Source: Apium graveolens
Taxonomy: Eukaryota; Streptophyta; Magnoliopsida; Apiales; Apiaceae
Length of the DNA stretch: 64,000 nucleotides
Assembly: GCF_009905375.1 (NCBI RefSeq)
Contig: NC_133657.1
Coordinates: 49,196,741 to 49,260,740, forward strand
Direction of reading: 5' to 3'
Below, piece by piece: positions 1-11,946 of the stretch. Positions within the stretch are counted from its first letter, which is position 1. Every line of letters starts with the position of its first letter. A program made the position numbers and the translations under genes. The notes beneath the pieces were generated by a model. The model was not told where the DNA came from. It saw only the letters and a program-made list of their open reading frames with translations, and searched no databases.

Positions 1-9
1 CCTAACAAT

Positions 10-21
10 TGGTATCAGAGC
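10..21 (+). other. Primer-binding site of element A
   Basis: TGGTATCAGAGC is the usual plant copia primer-binding site, complementary to the 3' end of initiator methionine tRNA. It starts two bases after the LTR end (CTAACA at 2-7). The same sequence occurs at the matching place in D, and as its complement in E and F. Confidence 0.95.
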
Positions 22-103
22 CTTCTGATTAACGTACAAATCAAGATCCTAGACTTTTGTGTTTCTTTCACTTCTTGAATTTTTATTCACTCAAAAATTC
101 ATA

Positions 104-2380
104 ATGACTACACAAAAAGTTGGAACCGTTAAAATTCCACTTTTCGATAAAGAAAATTATGTGATGTGGAAGAAGAAGATGCTACTGTTTTTACTGGTTG
201 CTAATCCCAAATATTTGCAAGTGTTGAAGAAGGGTCCAAAAATTCCTATGGTTATTGAACCAGAGGTAATAGAGAATGATGTGGTGATCACCCAAGCGAG
301 AACTTATGTGAAGGATCCTGAGGACTTCTCTCCTGCTGAAATAGAAGAAGCTTCCCTGGATGCTAGCCTTCAATTAATCTTAGTAGATTCCCTTAATCCC
401 CTAATGAACAGACATGTGATGAATTGTAAAGATTCTAAACATATCTGGGAAACTATTGAGATTATTAATGAAGGCACAGAGGAAGTTAGGGAGAACAAAC
501 TAGAAATCCTAACCTCTGAGTATGAATACTTTAAATCTAATCCAGGAGAAGGAATCACTGAAGTGTTTGAGAGGTACAATGCATTGATCAACAACCTGAA
601 CATTAATGGTAAATACTATTCCATCAGGGAGGTCAATAAAAAGTTCCTTTTAACACTGCCAACTCATCTCGAACATAGAATCACTGCCATAAGAGAAGCA
701 AGAGATCTGAGTGAGATTTCTTTGGAAAGGCTATATGGTGTGTTGAAGACTTATGAGTTGGAGCAGATTCAGCAGAAGGAAGTTTACAAGAAAGGAAGAG
801 TGGTCAGCACGTCTACTGCTCTGGTAGCTGATGAACAACAACAACAACTACCACTATATCAACAACAATCTCAACAGTCAGATAGAATGGTACAGTCCTC
901 CAAGGTTGAAGATAATGTGATAGTAGCAGAATTTGATTCTCCTACTACAAATCAATCAGGAGATGATTTTTATTCCTTGGAAGAACTGGAGCAATTGGAG
1001 GATGAGTCAATGGCCCTGATTGTCAAGAGATTCTCAAATGTCAGATTCAAAAGGAATCCCAAGTTCAAGTACAAGTCCAACTACAACAAATTCCAGAAAG
1101 GTGGATCTTCATCCTCTAACACCAGCAGTGGTGGGTATAAAACAGGGATGGTTGATCGAAGCACCATTCGATGCTTCAACTGTAATGAGTTGGGACACTT
1201 TGCCACAGAATGCAGGAAGCCAAAACAAGCAAGGAAGAACTCTTATGATTCTAATCAGAAGAGTAAATCTGAAAGGGCGTACCTGGCAAAGGGAAGAAGT
1301 TGGGATGATACTGACAGTGAAGACGAAGAAGTTGGGAATCTTGCTCTCATGGCTAGTGATGCAAGCACCTCATCGTCAAGAAAAGAGGTAAAACTTTCTG
1401 ATGCTGAAATGGTTTATCATCTAAGAGGTAACTTAGATTGTGCTCGTCGTGATAATGAATTGTTAAATCAACAAATCAAAGACCTTGAGAAAGAGGTCAA
1501 TGAATTAAGACTTGTGCACATTAATCAAGATAAACTTAAAGACCAAGTATCTTTTCTAGAGAATAGAGTTGACTGTTATAGACAACTCGAAACTATTCTC
1601 AAAGACAAGATCACCGGTCTTGAGGCTAAGGTTAAAGCTTACTTTAATTCCTGTTCGAAGTCCAAAGAGTTTTACAATAAGCAAGCTGTTAATCAAACAC
1701 ATGGAATAGGTTATGATTACAATGCTGCTATTGGAAAATTAGGCATAAACTCCCCTCCTCATGTATGTGCTAAAGGCAGGGAAGTACCACATGTGCTTAA
1801 GGGTGTTGATGAACCCCTCTATAAGGAATCAATTGCTGAACCATTTGATGAGACCTCTTTTATTATTCAAGAAGAAATCCGTGCTGAAGATAATGCTAAT
1901 GGGAAAACTGTCTCCAAGTCAAGTGTGTCAAAAGTTCCAGTCAAGGTTGTGAAAGCAACTGAGACTAACTCAGACACACATGAGTTGGATAGCACAAATG
2001 CCATGTCTACCATGCATAAGTTGCCTATTGTTAATCCTTCTCATAAAGCATGTGGTGTTCCTGATTGTATGTCTTGTGCTTTTAATCTGTTGTTTGCTTA
2101 TTTTAATGGTAAGCATGCTTCTAATGATAAGACTACTCCTCGTCAGCATGTGAATAATAGAAAGCATGATAGGTCTAAGACTGCTAGTCCTCCTAAAGCT
2201 AGAAAGGAGACATTTGTGCCTAAGCCTAAACATAAATCTGATAAGGCTGTTTTAAAGGTCAAATGTTCAGTCATTGAGAATGTTGAGAATAGTGAAATTA
2301 AGAATGTTGTTTTGCCTGATAAAGGCCAATTTTACAAGTATGCCGGACCCAGCCAAGCTTGGGTTCCGAAGAAGTTCTAA
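104..2380 (+). CDS. gag: Gag polyprotein of element A
   Basis: Structural capsid/nucleocapsid protein that packages element RNA in virus-like particles. I chose the ATG at 104 (MTTQKVGTVKIPLFDKENY), which matches the start of related gags; the frame is open back to 59 without another ATG. About 758 residues: a UBN2-type gag domain over roughly residues 1-250 (LERLYGVLKTYELE near the end), a Gln-rich stretch, then a CCHC zinc knuckle, CFNCNELGHFATEC, near residue 357. A predicted coiled coil follows at about residues 440-510 and a degenerate Cys-rich patch (ACGVPDCMSC) near residue 650. The frame ends WVPKKF then TAA. It looks intact. Pol lies in the +1 frame relative to it. Confidence 0.9.
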   Translation: MTTQKVGTVKIPLFDKENYVMWKKKMLLFLLVANPKYLQVLKKGPKIPMVIEPEVIENDVVITQARTYVKDPEDFSPAEIEEASLDASLQLILVDSLNPLMNRHVMNCKDSKHIWETIEIINEGTEEVRENKLEILTSEYEYFKSNPGEGITEVFERYNALINNLNINGKYYSIREVNKKFLLTLPTHLEHRITAIREARDLSEISLERLYGVLKTYELEQIQQKEVYKKGRVVSTSTALVADEQQQQLPLYQQQSQQSDRMVQSSKVEDNVIVAEFDSPTTNQSGDDFYSLEELEQLEDESMALIVKRFSNVRFKRNPKFKYKSNYNKFQKGGSSSSNTSSGGYKTGMVDRSTIRCFNCNELGHFATECRKPKQARKNSYDSNQKSKSERAYLAKGRSWDDTDSEDEEVGNLALMASDASTSSSRKEVKLSDAEMVYHLRGNLDCARRDNELLNQQIKDLEKEVNELRLVHINQDKLKDQVSFLENRVDCYRQLETILKDKITGLEAKVKAYFNSCSKSKEFYNKQAVNQTHGIGYDYNAAIGKLGINSPPHVCAKGREVPHVLKGVDEPLYKESIAEPFDETSFIIQEEIRAEDNANGKTVSKSSVSKVPVKVVKATETNSDTHELDSTNAMSTMHKLPIVNPSHKACGVPDCMSCAFNLLFAYFNGKHASNDKTTPRQHVNNRKHDRSKTASPPKARKETFVPKPKHKSDKAVLKVKCSVIENVENSEIKNVVLPDKGQFYKYAGPSQAWVPKKF

Positions 2381-5300
2381 TCCATTTGTATTGCAGGGCA
2401 TTAAACAGGTACAACCGGTAGTGTGGATTCTTGACAGTGGATCGTCAAGACATATGACCGGAGATAGAGCCCTGCTATCAAATGTGGTTGAGAAAGCTGG
2501 CCCAGTGGTTACCTTTGGAGATAACAGCAAAGGTTTAACGGAGGGATATGGCTGTTTGCAAGCTGGAAATGTTATCATTGAAAATGTATATCTTGTGCAA
2601 GGACTTGAACACAATCTGCTTAGCATTAGTCAGTTCTGTGACAACGGCTACAATGTTTTATTCGACAAGCTGAAGTGTCAGATTCTGCACAAGAAAAGTG
2701 AAAAACCCTCCTTAATGGGAATACGGAAAGGAAATCTGTTCGTAGCTGACATGAACTCTGGAAGCAATCTTGAAGTCAATTGTTTCTATGCAAAAGCATC
2801 GTCAAATGAGAGTTGGCTATGGCACAAGAGACTTTCCCATCTCAATTTCAAGACAATGAATTCTCTTGTCAAAAGAGAACTGGTAAGAGGTCTGCCTCAG
2901 CTGGAATTCTCTCCAGAAGGACTATGTGAGGCTTGCCAGAAAGGAAAGTCAAAGAAAGCAAGTCACAAAGGCACTGACACATCTTCCATAACTGGTGTTC
3001 TGCAATTATTGCACATGGATTTATTTGGTCCAGTTAATATCCTTTCTATGTCAAAGAAGTGTTACTGTCTTGTGATAGTTGATGACTATTCCAAGTATAC
3101 GTGGGTTTTATTTCTTCACTCTAAGGATGAAACACCACAAGTTGTGATTGATCATATCAAGATGATTGAGTTAGATTCTAACGTCCCTGTTAGAGCAATA
3201 AGGTCAGATAATGGAACAGAATTCAAGAATGCACTTCTAAATGGATTCTGTACAGACAAAGGGATTACCAGACAATTTTCAGCTCCTAGAACCCCTCAGC
3301 AAAATGGAGTGGTAGAAAGGAAGAATCGTACATTGATTGAAGTTGCAAGAACGATGTTAAATGAATCAGGTCTTCCAATGTACTTTTGGGCTGAAGCTGT
3401 CAATACTGCATGTTATACTCAGAATCGAACTCTAATCAACAAAGACTTCATGAAAACTCCTTATGAGATTTTGAATGAATAGAAACCTTCTATCAAATAC
3501 TTTCATGTATTTGGTGCCAGATGCTTCGTACTCAAGGATGGAGATGATCGTCGTGGTAAGTTCGAGGCAAAGGCATATGAGGGTATTTTTGTTGGATATG
3601 GAAGAAGATCATATAGAGTGTATATCATTGATCAACACAAAGTAACTGAAAGTGTCAATGTTACTTTTGATGACACTAAACTCCCTAGTATCCAAACTGA
3701 AGATCCTTCTGAGAAACTGAAGTTTGATGATACGTCAGATTCAGAGTCAGAACATGGTCAAGAACCTGAGGTTGTTGCTGTTGAAGAACCTGTTAATCCT
3801 GATAATACTCAAGGTAATAGTGATGGAAACTCTGGAAACAATGGAGATACCACTGCTACTGACGGAGAATCTTCAAGTCAACATGGCAACAACTCAGGGG
3901 GAGATGCTGAAGGATCATCTAGTAGGACACAACATCACAATGAATTTCAAGGCGAATCATCAAGATCAAATCTTCCAAGACAGACAGTCTGGAATAAAGC
4001 TCACCCTTTTGAGTTGATTATTGGTGATCCAGATGTTGGAGTCAGAACTAGACGTGCTACTCAAAATGAGTGTCTGTTCTCAGGATTTCTTTCTGAGATG
4101 GAACCTAAGAAAATTGAAGAAGCACTAACTGATCCAGATTGGGTGATTGCTATGCAAGATGAACTCAATCAGTTTGAAAGTCAACAAGTCTGGAAACTGG
4201 TACCTAGGCCTGTACACAAGAAAGCTGTTGGTACAAGGTGGGTATTCAGGAATAAACTAGATGAAGATGGTGTGGTTACAAGAAACAAGGCAAGACTGGT
4301 AGCTAAAGGGTATTCTCAAGCTGAAGGTATTGATTATGATGAAACCTATGCTCCAGTGGCTAGACTTGAGGCCATCAGGATATTTCTGGCATTCGCAGCA
4401 TTTTCAAACTTTAAAGTTTATCAAATGGATGTCAAGAGCGCCTTTCTGAATGGAAAGCTGGATGAAGAGGTATATGTGGAGCAACCTCCTGGTTTTGAAG
4501 ATCCAGATCATATGGATTTTGTCTTCTTTCTTTTCAAGGCTATCTATGGGCTAAAACAGTCACCAAGAAAATGGTATGACACTCTCTCTGAATTTCTTAT
4601 TGAAAATAGCTTTATTAGAGGTGTCATAGACAAAACTCTCTTTTCTAAAAAACATAAGAATGATACTATATTAGTCCAAGTCTATGTGGATGATATAATA
4701 TTTGGGTCTACTAATGATAATCTTTGTAAGAGATTTGCTAAGTTAATGCACAGCAAGTTTGAAATGAGCATGATGGGAGAGCTGAAGTTCTTTCTTGGAT
4801 TACAAGTAAATCAAAGGTTAGATGGAACATTTATTTGTCAATCCAAGTATCTCAAGGAACTCCTCAAAAAATACAATCTAGAGGATTCTGCATCAGCAAG
4901 GACTCCATCAACTACAGCTGTCAAGCTTGGACCATGTGAAAACTCCATTAAGGTAGATGTCACAAGCTACAGAGGTATGATTGGCTCGTTACTCTATCTT
5001 ACTGCAAGTAGACCAGATATTATGTATGCTACATGTTTATGTGCAAGGTTCCAAGCGGATCCTAGAGATATTCATCTCGTTGCTGTTAAACGAATCTTAA
5101 GATATCTTAAGGGAACACCAAATCTAGGTATTTGGTACCCTAAAGAATCTGGTTTTAACCTTGTCGGATATACAGATTCAGATTATACAGGAAGTGTTGT
5201 TGATAGGAAAAGCACCTCAGGAAGTTGTCAATTCTTAGGAAGCAGGCTAGTCTCATGGTACAGCAAGAAACAGCAAACAGTTTCCAACTCAACGGCCGAG

Positions 5301-5633
5301 GCTGAATATATTGCTGCTGGAAGCTGCTGTGCTCAGATCTTGTGGATTAGGAACCAACTACGAGACTATGGCTCTGTATTGAACAAGATTCCTATTTTAT
5401 GTGACAACACAAGTGCAATAGCCATCACCAACAACCCTGTGCAGCACTCGAGGACAAAGCACATTGACATCAGGTATCATTTTATTAGAGAGCACGTCAT
5501 GAATGGTACTGTTGAACTATTTTTTGTTCCAACAGAAGAACAAATAGCAGATATTTTCACTAAACCACTTGACGAATCCACATTTACCAGATTAGTTGGT
5601 AAATTGGGCATGTTAAATAGTTTTTGTGATTAA
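2274..5633 (+). pseudogene. pol: Pol of element A, one nonsense codon
   Basis: Enzymes for processing, integration and reverse transcription. Domains in order: aspartic protease (WILDSGSSRHMTGD, about 2425), GAG-pre-integrase zinc-binding region (WLWHKRLSHLN and CEACQKGK), integrase core (LLHMDLFGP, RSDNGTEF, QQNGVVERKN; the D,D,E residues are present), an acidic Ser/Gly/Asn-rich linker at about 3660-3990, reverse transcriptase with YVDD at 4683-4694, and copia RNase H ending at 5633. One in-frame TAG at 3480-3482 separates integrase from the rest; the frame is otherwise open. Pol is +1 to gag and overlaps its end. A splice-acceptor-like TTGCAG|GG lies at 2391-2398, just before the protease. 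Confidence 0.9.
3896..3904 (+). other. Internal polypurine-tract-like site, element A
   Basis: AGGGGGAGA in the variable integrase-RT linker, preceded by ACTC. It copies the core of the real 3' polypurine tract at 10565-10573. The same TCAGGGGGAG stands at the equivalent place in elements C and E. Confidence 0.55.
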
Positions 5634-6017
5634 TTTAATTAATATCTGGAATCTGTTCTTGAATGAATTTACAAATGAATTTTTCATAAATGAAAAATTC
5701 ATTTGCAAATTTATTTTATCATTTTATCATATTTCTTGCTTATTTCTATGTAATATATATTATCTTATCTATGTTATTTACTCTACTTGTTAATTTAAAA
5801 TATCTCAGAATATTTTATTTCCTCTAAAAATATTTTTCTATGAATTTTATTTGCTAAAATTCAACAGAAATCTATTTTTGGAATAAAAATAATTAATTCT
5901 GATATATTATCTTTGTTTCTGTAAAAATTATAAGTTTTTATTTCAGTTTTACTATTTTGAAATGTGGTTTCAGTACTTAATTAGAAGTCTGTACATATTC
6001 ATTTTGTTTTTCTACTG

Positions 6018-6420
6018 CAAAGACAATCGGCAAGACAATTAAAATTGTCTTGCTGAAAATCATTTCAGTAAACATGAAAATATAAATCTGTTATGCTTAT
6101 TTTATCTTATTCTAGAAAGACAATCGGCAAGACAATTGAAATTGTCTTGCTGAAAGTCATTTTAGTAAATAATGACTGCTTATTTTAAAATCAGATTAAT
6201 TTTATAACTGGCAAGACAATCGGTATGACTATTGATTGTCATGCCAGTAATAAAATTAATATCAGAATAATATTGTTTTATTTTGTACTGGTATGACAAT
6301 CGGTATGACTATCAGATTGTCATACCAGTTATATTTTTAATACTTAGTTTATTTGTTTCATTTCCTTCTTTTTGCCTGGTATGACAATCGGTATGACAAT
6401 CCCGGATTGTCATACCAGCT
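6018..6420 (+). repeat. Hairpin array upstream of the env-like gene, element A
   Basis: Five inverted repeats built from one motif family. The first two are GCAAGACAATT paired with its complement (6030-6040 with 6043-6053, and 6127-6137 with 6140-6150). The other three use ACTGGTATGACAATC: 6207-6221 with 6234-6248 (one mismatch), 6287-6301 with 6315-6329 (perfect 15 bp) and 6376-6389 with 6405-6418 (perfect 14 bp). Each copy also contains GACAATCGG next to a second half-site. Sequence between copies is ordinary AT-rich DNA, and 5634-6017 holds nothing else I recognise. The motif recurs in the LTR at 11191-11460. Confidence 0.9.
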
Positions 6421-6424
6421 GTCA

Positions 6425-6432
6425 TATATAAG
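6425..6432 (+). promoter_or_regulatory. Possible internal promoter (TATA) for the env-like gene, element A
   Basis: TATATAAG lies 7 bases after the last hairpin. About 30 bases downstream is ACCATCACAGCAG, then a CT-rich leader (about 6500-6530) and about 500 bases of leader before the env-like ATG at 6929. This resembles a plant core promoter. No transcript evidence is available, so function is inferred. Confidence 0.45.
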
Positions 6433-6928
6433 CGTGTGTTGTGTATTGTTTTAAACCATCACAGCAGTTTCATTTCTCAAAAATTTGAACAGTTTTTTTT
6501 TTACTCTCTTTTACTCTCTTCTCTCTCCTCGAACAAGAACAAAACCATCAATCCAATTATTTCTTTGCTCGAGTTTTTACTCAGCACTCTTAATCATCAC
6601 TTTGTGATATATACATACAAGTATATACATAAAGAAGTGCTGCTGAAATTTTCTTAAAAATAAAAGTTATTATAAAAAACACAAAAATCAAATTAAAATA
6701 AGTTTGCCCCTTCAAATTCCATTTTAATTTTAATTTCAGATTTGTGTCTTTTGGTTTATCAAAATTGTGCTTGTGAGTTAAGAATTTTAACGAGATACAT
6801 TTCTGTCTAAATTTTTCGATTATAATTAATTTAATTCGAATTATTAAATTAATTTAATTAATTCGAATTTTCTTAATATTATTCTTAAAATTCTGAAAAG
6901 CTTGTGTCTTATTATTATTTTATAAAAA

Positions 6929-9900
6929 ATGGCTCTCAATTTCCAAATTGTCGCGCATAATCAAGTTGGTTATTTCAATCCGGAAAAATGTGATGTTGAA
7001 AAATTTAAGCCTTGGATTAGATTTTTAAATGATCATTCGATTGTTAGCTCTGCTATTAAATCAAATGTGATTTTAAACGTCGATCTACTTAGACTGATTT
7101 GCACAACTTCTACTGTGGCCGATGATTCAAAATCTTTTTCATTCACCATCGCAAACACACAGTATGTAGTTGATGAAACAGTCGTCAATCGTGCTTTAAA
7201 TTTTCCACTGGACAATTTCTGTAATTTACCCTCTGAAAATGATATCACAAATTTTTTCAATGCCATTCACTATCAGGGGGTGATCAATTTAACCAAACTT
7301 TCTAAATCGAATTTGGTGTCTGAATGGGATATATTCTTCGATACACTTTCCAAAGTGTTTGCCAACTGCACAAAATCTAATTTTCATAACATTACTTCCA
7401 CCCTGCAGTATATTGGTCTTGCGGTTGTTTTCAATCAAAGGATCAATTTTGGCAAACTACTTTTTCCCATTCTCTTGAGACGTCTAACTTCTGCTTTACG
7501 TGATCATTCTACAAATCGTAGGGTATCATGTTACTATGCTCGTTTTCTTATGCTCATAGCAGATCATCTACTCACCCCTGAACACAAAGCACTTTTTGCT
7601 AACTCGGCTGTAACCGAACCCCCACCAGTTAGCAAAAAGATTTACACTCGCCAAGACACAACCTTCAAATTTATGCAAGTACCAGTACTTGTATCTGCTT
7701 TCATGGCCAATTATATTCCCTTACCTATTTTTAATCTACCCGGCCATGAACAGCAACCTCAACCTCCAGTGGTACAAGCCACCCAGGCTCTTCCATTACA
7801 GGTAGTAACTCCTCACTCTCACTCTCTTCCTACTTCTGTTAACAGACCCTCAGTGGTTGATAGGGCTGACCATGAAGTTGTAGAACCATAGCTTCAATCC
7901 CAGGTCATAGAGCCAAACACAGAGTCTCATTCTATCTCACCCTCTCCCCCACTGTCTAAAATGTTACCCAGAAGATTACTAGGAAGTAGTTCAATGTCAA
8001 ATATGAGTGAACCCTCAGCTCTGCCTCCTCCTAAGAAAAGAAAAACCTATTCTGAGGCATCTGAAAGCCCATCCTTGTCCTCCCAACAGGACATGGACTT
8101 TGAAATGGCCAATGAACAGTTACTAGAGGCATTCTCTCAACAGGATGCATCTATTGAAATTCGCCATCGGGCCATGGCATCTTGTACTGAGTCAAGCACA
8201 ATTCCATTACTCACAATGGAACCATACACTTCCCCAGATAATACTCAGGACACCCAGCGAGGAGTGCACGTAGTGTCGGTTACAGTGCCTGCCATAGTTA
8301 CGGCAGAAGAGCAGTCACATGCTTCAGAGGGAAAATCTGACTCTCCGCCATCTTTAATAGAGTCATTTTCTCCCCTCCCAGATCAAACACATCTGGCTCC
8401 CTTATGGGATTCTCCACTCGCAGATTTATCTGGAGAAAGTGGAGGGCAACTCGGTCAATCTATCCCTGAAGCAATTCAGACATCTATTCCAAAAGATTTG
8501 ATAGCATTGACTGAGGATCGGGACTCACGAATTCCCATTGCACCACCACTGACCTCTCTTGAAGAGGCTAGGGTGATTTTTAATGCAGGTACCCAAGGAC
8601 AGCAATTGGAAGACTCCTCACGAGCAATCATATTGAGAGAAACACATGCACGTGAGATGAGTGAACCAAATACGAGTGAACTTCAGGTGAGAGCACACAC
8701 AGACACTGATACTGTCAACCTGTTAGCTCAGATTGCTGCCCTGAAAGAAGAACTTGCTAAAAGTCAAGCTGAAGCTCAAGCATTCAAAGCACAAGTGGTT
8801 GAACGGTCTTCTTCTTCCACCTCTGTCGACAATCAGCTTGCAATCATAAGGAATGACATCTCAGATTTAAAGACTACTGTAATACCAAAGCTCAATTCTA
8901 TTCAGGACACTCCAAATTTATCAGCTGATGACATATCCAACTTCTGCTCCCTACATACAAGAATGACTTCTCTTGAAGACCTCGTTGAGATGAATCATTC
9001 ACTGGACAACTCAAGATTTCTGAAGATAGAGACGGGCATGGAACATCTAAATGAAGGCATGAAGCACTTATATTACATGATCAAGAATTCTCATTGCCCT
9101 AATGAAGAATAAAGAGCTTATTTTGAAGGACCGTCTGGTGGAGGATCAGGCTCTGGAAGTGGTGGAGGTTTCAAAGGAAAGTCTGTAGAGGATCCCTCAA
9201 CTAAGGGGGAGAAGAAAGGAAGTAGTTCCAAAGGGAAAGAAAAAGATACTTCTGCTGGAAATAAAGGAAAGGCTGATGATGCCTACTACAGTGGAGAACA
9301 GGATGACTTCGATATTTTTGACATTCCCACTGAACCAGTTCAGGAAGATAAAGATGGGTTATTTGAAGCTGAAGAAGAAAGTGATTTTGAAGATTGGGAA
9401 GAAGAAGATACAGTGGATCCTAGGTTTGAGAAAGAATTTCAGAAAGAGCAGTCAGAGATGCAAAGAAAAGAAGCTGAACTTAAGAAGGTCTCTCAGATCA
9501 TTGACAGGAGAAAAGACATTCAAAGAACAGAAACTCTTCAAAAGCAACGTCTTCATGACATTAAAGCTCAAGAAAGGAGAAGAGATGTCAGACTGAAGAT
9601 TGGTGGAAAGTGGGATGAAGCTAGGAGAGTACTCGATATGCCTCAGCTATGCACTAACAATGATAGGCAGTTCTTACATCTTCTTGACAAGCTGGAAATC
9701 TCAAATCCTAACAATGACATGTACATGAATTCTATCAAGACTGAAGTCTCAAGGATCACAGCTGCTTTTGATAGATCCCTAAATGAGATGAGCATTTTTG
9801 TATATTGTCAGAGTGAAGGATCATTCAAAGTGTCACTTCATCTATTTGAGAATCGTTCGTTGTCAGAGATTTGGGTTCTTTTAAACAAAGTGAAAAGAAG

Positions 9901-10312
9901 CTCAGAGTTGAATGAAGTTCTTCGGGAAAGGCTTAAAGAGTTTGCCAGCAGGGCTAGTCCTCAAGTGGTCAACAATCCTCATCAAGTGAGATTCTTTAAG
10001 TCTGATTGTCTTCAAATCTGTCAGCTAGATGTACAATCTCTTAAAGACTACTCAGCTAAGCATCTGGTCTGGATGGAACATCATTTGAGAACTGCTGGAT
10101 ATTCATCCATGTTGAAGACTCAAGCTGCTGACTTGATTCAAGCTTATTGTGAGAAGAATGTTAAAAGGTACAATCAACTCAAGAATAAGTTGAAGACAGT
10201 TGGAGTTCAACCAGTCAGACCTGCAAGCTTCACTTCAGAAAAGGATCGTGTCTTTGACAAGGAATTGCTTCAAGATTTAGAAGAAGGTGAAGTCAGAAGA
10301 GAAGACAGTTAA
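6929..10312 (+). pseudogene. Env-like third gene of element A, two nonsense codons
   Basis: One frame of about 1,128 codons broken only by TAG at 7889-7891 and TAA at 9110-9112; the stretch 9113-9412 is open in the same frame. It starts MALNFQIVAHNQ. Residues 1-230 look globular and match the first part of the E protein in pattern (a YYARFLMLIADHL-type segment near residue 205); they resemble plant transposon-associated domains of unknown function. Then come Pro/Ser/Thr-rich linkers, a coiled coil (AALKEELAKSQAEAQ, about residue 600), an acidic patch near 790-828, a Lys/Glu coil, and a C-terminal helical domain. I see no signal peptide and no clear membrane span, so a true envelope role is doubtful. 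It lies after pol and probably has its own promoter. Confidence 0.78.
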
Positions 10313-10564
10313 AGTCAATTAGCTCAAAACTCAATGTAATATGATTAGAGCGTTATGAATCAAGATAGTCTAATGTAGTTATATGTTCAGGCTAGAGGAA
10401 CATCTATCTTGTATTCACTTGTAAATTTCATTTGGAATCTGGAAAATGTTAAATATAATCCAGAACTTTTCTGCTATTTACTTTACATTATTGTTTATAT
10501 CTTTTTCTTATTTGTTAGTTGAGTTATCCTCTAGGTATTTGTTGTTATTGTCTAACAAGCAAAT

Positions 10565-10573
10565 AGGGGGAGA
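10565..10573 (+). other. Polypurine tract of element A
   Basis: AGGGGGAGA directly before the right LTR (TGAAAGG begins at 10575). It would prime plus-strand DNA synthesis. Confidence 0.9.
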
Positions 10574-11190
10574 TTGAAAGGAATATGTCATAGCCTACTC
10601 GTTTATTCGAGTATTTAACTCAACTCAAATAAGAATGTAATAAGTAAATAGTGGATCAAGCATCAGAGAGATCTCACAAAGTAACATCTGTCAAAGAATA
10701 AAGAAACATTGTTCATCTGCAGACTTGAAGATTCACTGGAAGAAGTTCAAGAATTTGATCATGCCTCAGTGATATAAATCAAGATCGTGGATTTAATCAA
10801 GTGACAGAGATCTCGTCAAGGTATCATTTATTACAAGGATTCAATCAGAACAACAAAGTCAAGACATGAAGAAACGTCACGAAAGTTAGTCACTCATGAA
10901 CCAGACAGTACATCGAGTGTCAGCATTGAAGTGACGGAATTGATTCATAAGTCTCAGAGACTTTAAGAAGATTGTCAGAAGAATGGATGCTGCTCAGGGT
11001 TAGTATTAATTCTCTATTAATTAATTAAGTCATATAATTTAATTAAGAAAATAAATTATATCTGCAAGGATTAATTTATTGATTAATTGAATTAAATTGA
11101 TTAATTAATTTAGAATTAATATTAAGGATTTTCAGAATGTTAATTGATTAAAATCTGTGATAATTCTAAGTAAGACAACTGATTGTACTA

Positions 11191-11460
11191 GTATGACAAT
11201 CGGTATGACAATTGATAGTCATACCGAATGTCTTGCTAATTCAGTTGATTGTATTGATAGAATTTTCAATTAGATTAAAATCAATTATGTATTCAGAAAA
11301 ACAATTTCAATTGTACTACTATGACAATCGGTATGACAATCAATAGTCATACCGAAAGTCTTGCTAGTTCATTTTAATTGTCTTCCTAAGCTCTAATAGA
11401 TTGTCTCACCGAAAGTCATTCAAGCTCAAATAGATTGTCACACCAGTTCTCAACAACTTC
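11191..11460 (+). repeat. GGTATGAC motif cluster in the LTR of element A
   Basis: Two inverted pairs, CGGTATGAC with GTCATACCG, at 11201-11209/11218-11226 and 11329-11337/11346-11354. Each is preceded by TATGACAATC and followed by TCTTGCTA. Degenerate copies (ATTGTCTCACCGAAAGTC, ATTGTCACACCAG) continue to 11460. They are the same family as the internal array at 6018-6420. Confidence 0.85.
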
Positions 11461-11472
11461 GGCTGTGATTGA

Positions 11473-11480
11473 TTTAAAAG
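11473..11480 (+). promoter_or_regulatory. TATA-like box in the LTR of element A
   Basis: TTTAAAAG about 15-20 bases after the last LTR motif copy, followed by a purine/CA-rich stretch that could hold the start site. It mirrors the motif-then-TATA order at 6425. The match to the TATA consensus is weak. Confidence 0.35.
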
Positions 11481-11946
11481 GAAGCAGAAGACAATATCAA
11501 CTATTAACTCAGCAAAAACAGAGCAGATACAGAACAAGAAAACACAGCAGAAAACAAAAGAAAATATTTCATCATTCCTCTGCTTATTCAAGATCAAATA
11601 TTCTAGTTTGTTAATGTTAAATCCAAACCACTAGAATTACTTATCTTGTTCTTGTATATCAATCTAGCGGATTAAAATCCCTAGAACTTAATCTCAAATC
11701 GCTTTTAGCATTTGATCTTTTAATTACAAAAATAGAAAAAGTTCATGTCGAATTTATTCTAAATTTGTAATAATTGATTTGAGATTAATCCCTTGTAATC
11801 GATACCGTAGTTGTAACACCTTTCAAGTTTAATAAAAGTTTTATTTAACTTGAATTTTGTTTCACAATTTTATTCCGCATTTTATTCGACGAAACGGTAT
11901 TGTTTGCATTCAACCCCCCCTTCTACAAACAAATTGGGACCTAACA

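Larger units (their letters stand above)
1..11946 (+). mobile_element. Copia element A, SIRE/Maximus type
   Basis: A Ty1/copia LTR retrotransposon that enters the window at the last 7 bases of its left LTR (CCTAACA), followed two bases later by a primer-binding site. The order is gag, protease-integrase-reverse transcriptase-RNase H, a hairpin-rich spacer, a very long env-like frame, a polypurine tract and the right LTR. The right LTR ends with the same CCTAACA, which confirms the boundaries. The extra long gene after pol marks the SIRE/Maximus group. The five bases after the element (CTTTT, 11947-11951) would be one target-site copy; the other lies left of the window. The element interrupts the gag of relic F. 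Its three frames carry only three in-frame stops and no obvious frameshift beyond the gag/pol frame change. Confidence 0.93.
10575..11946 (+). repeat. Right LTR of element A
   Basis: 1,372 bp, starting TGAAAGGAATATGTC and ending CCTAACA, the same end seen at positions 1-7. It carries the element's GGTATGAC motif in its middle and a TTTAAAAG TATA-like box at about 11473. A run of seven C at about 11913 lies near the 3' end. The first 15 bases are identical to the LTR start of element D, although the elements differ. Confidence 0.93.

Noticed and set aside
6436..6657. A small 73-codon frame after the hairpin array of A
   Set aside because: It lies in the CT- and AT-rich leader of the env-like gene, has a low-complexity Ser/Leu composition and no counterpart in E.
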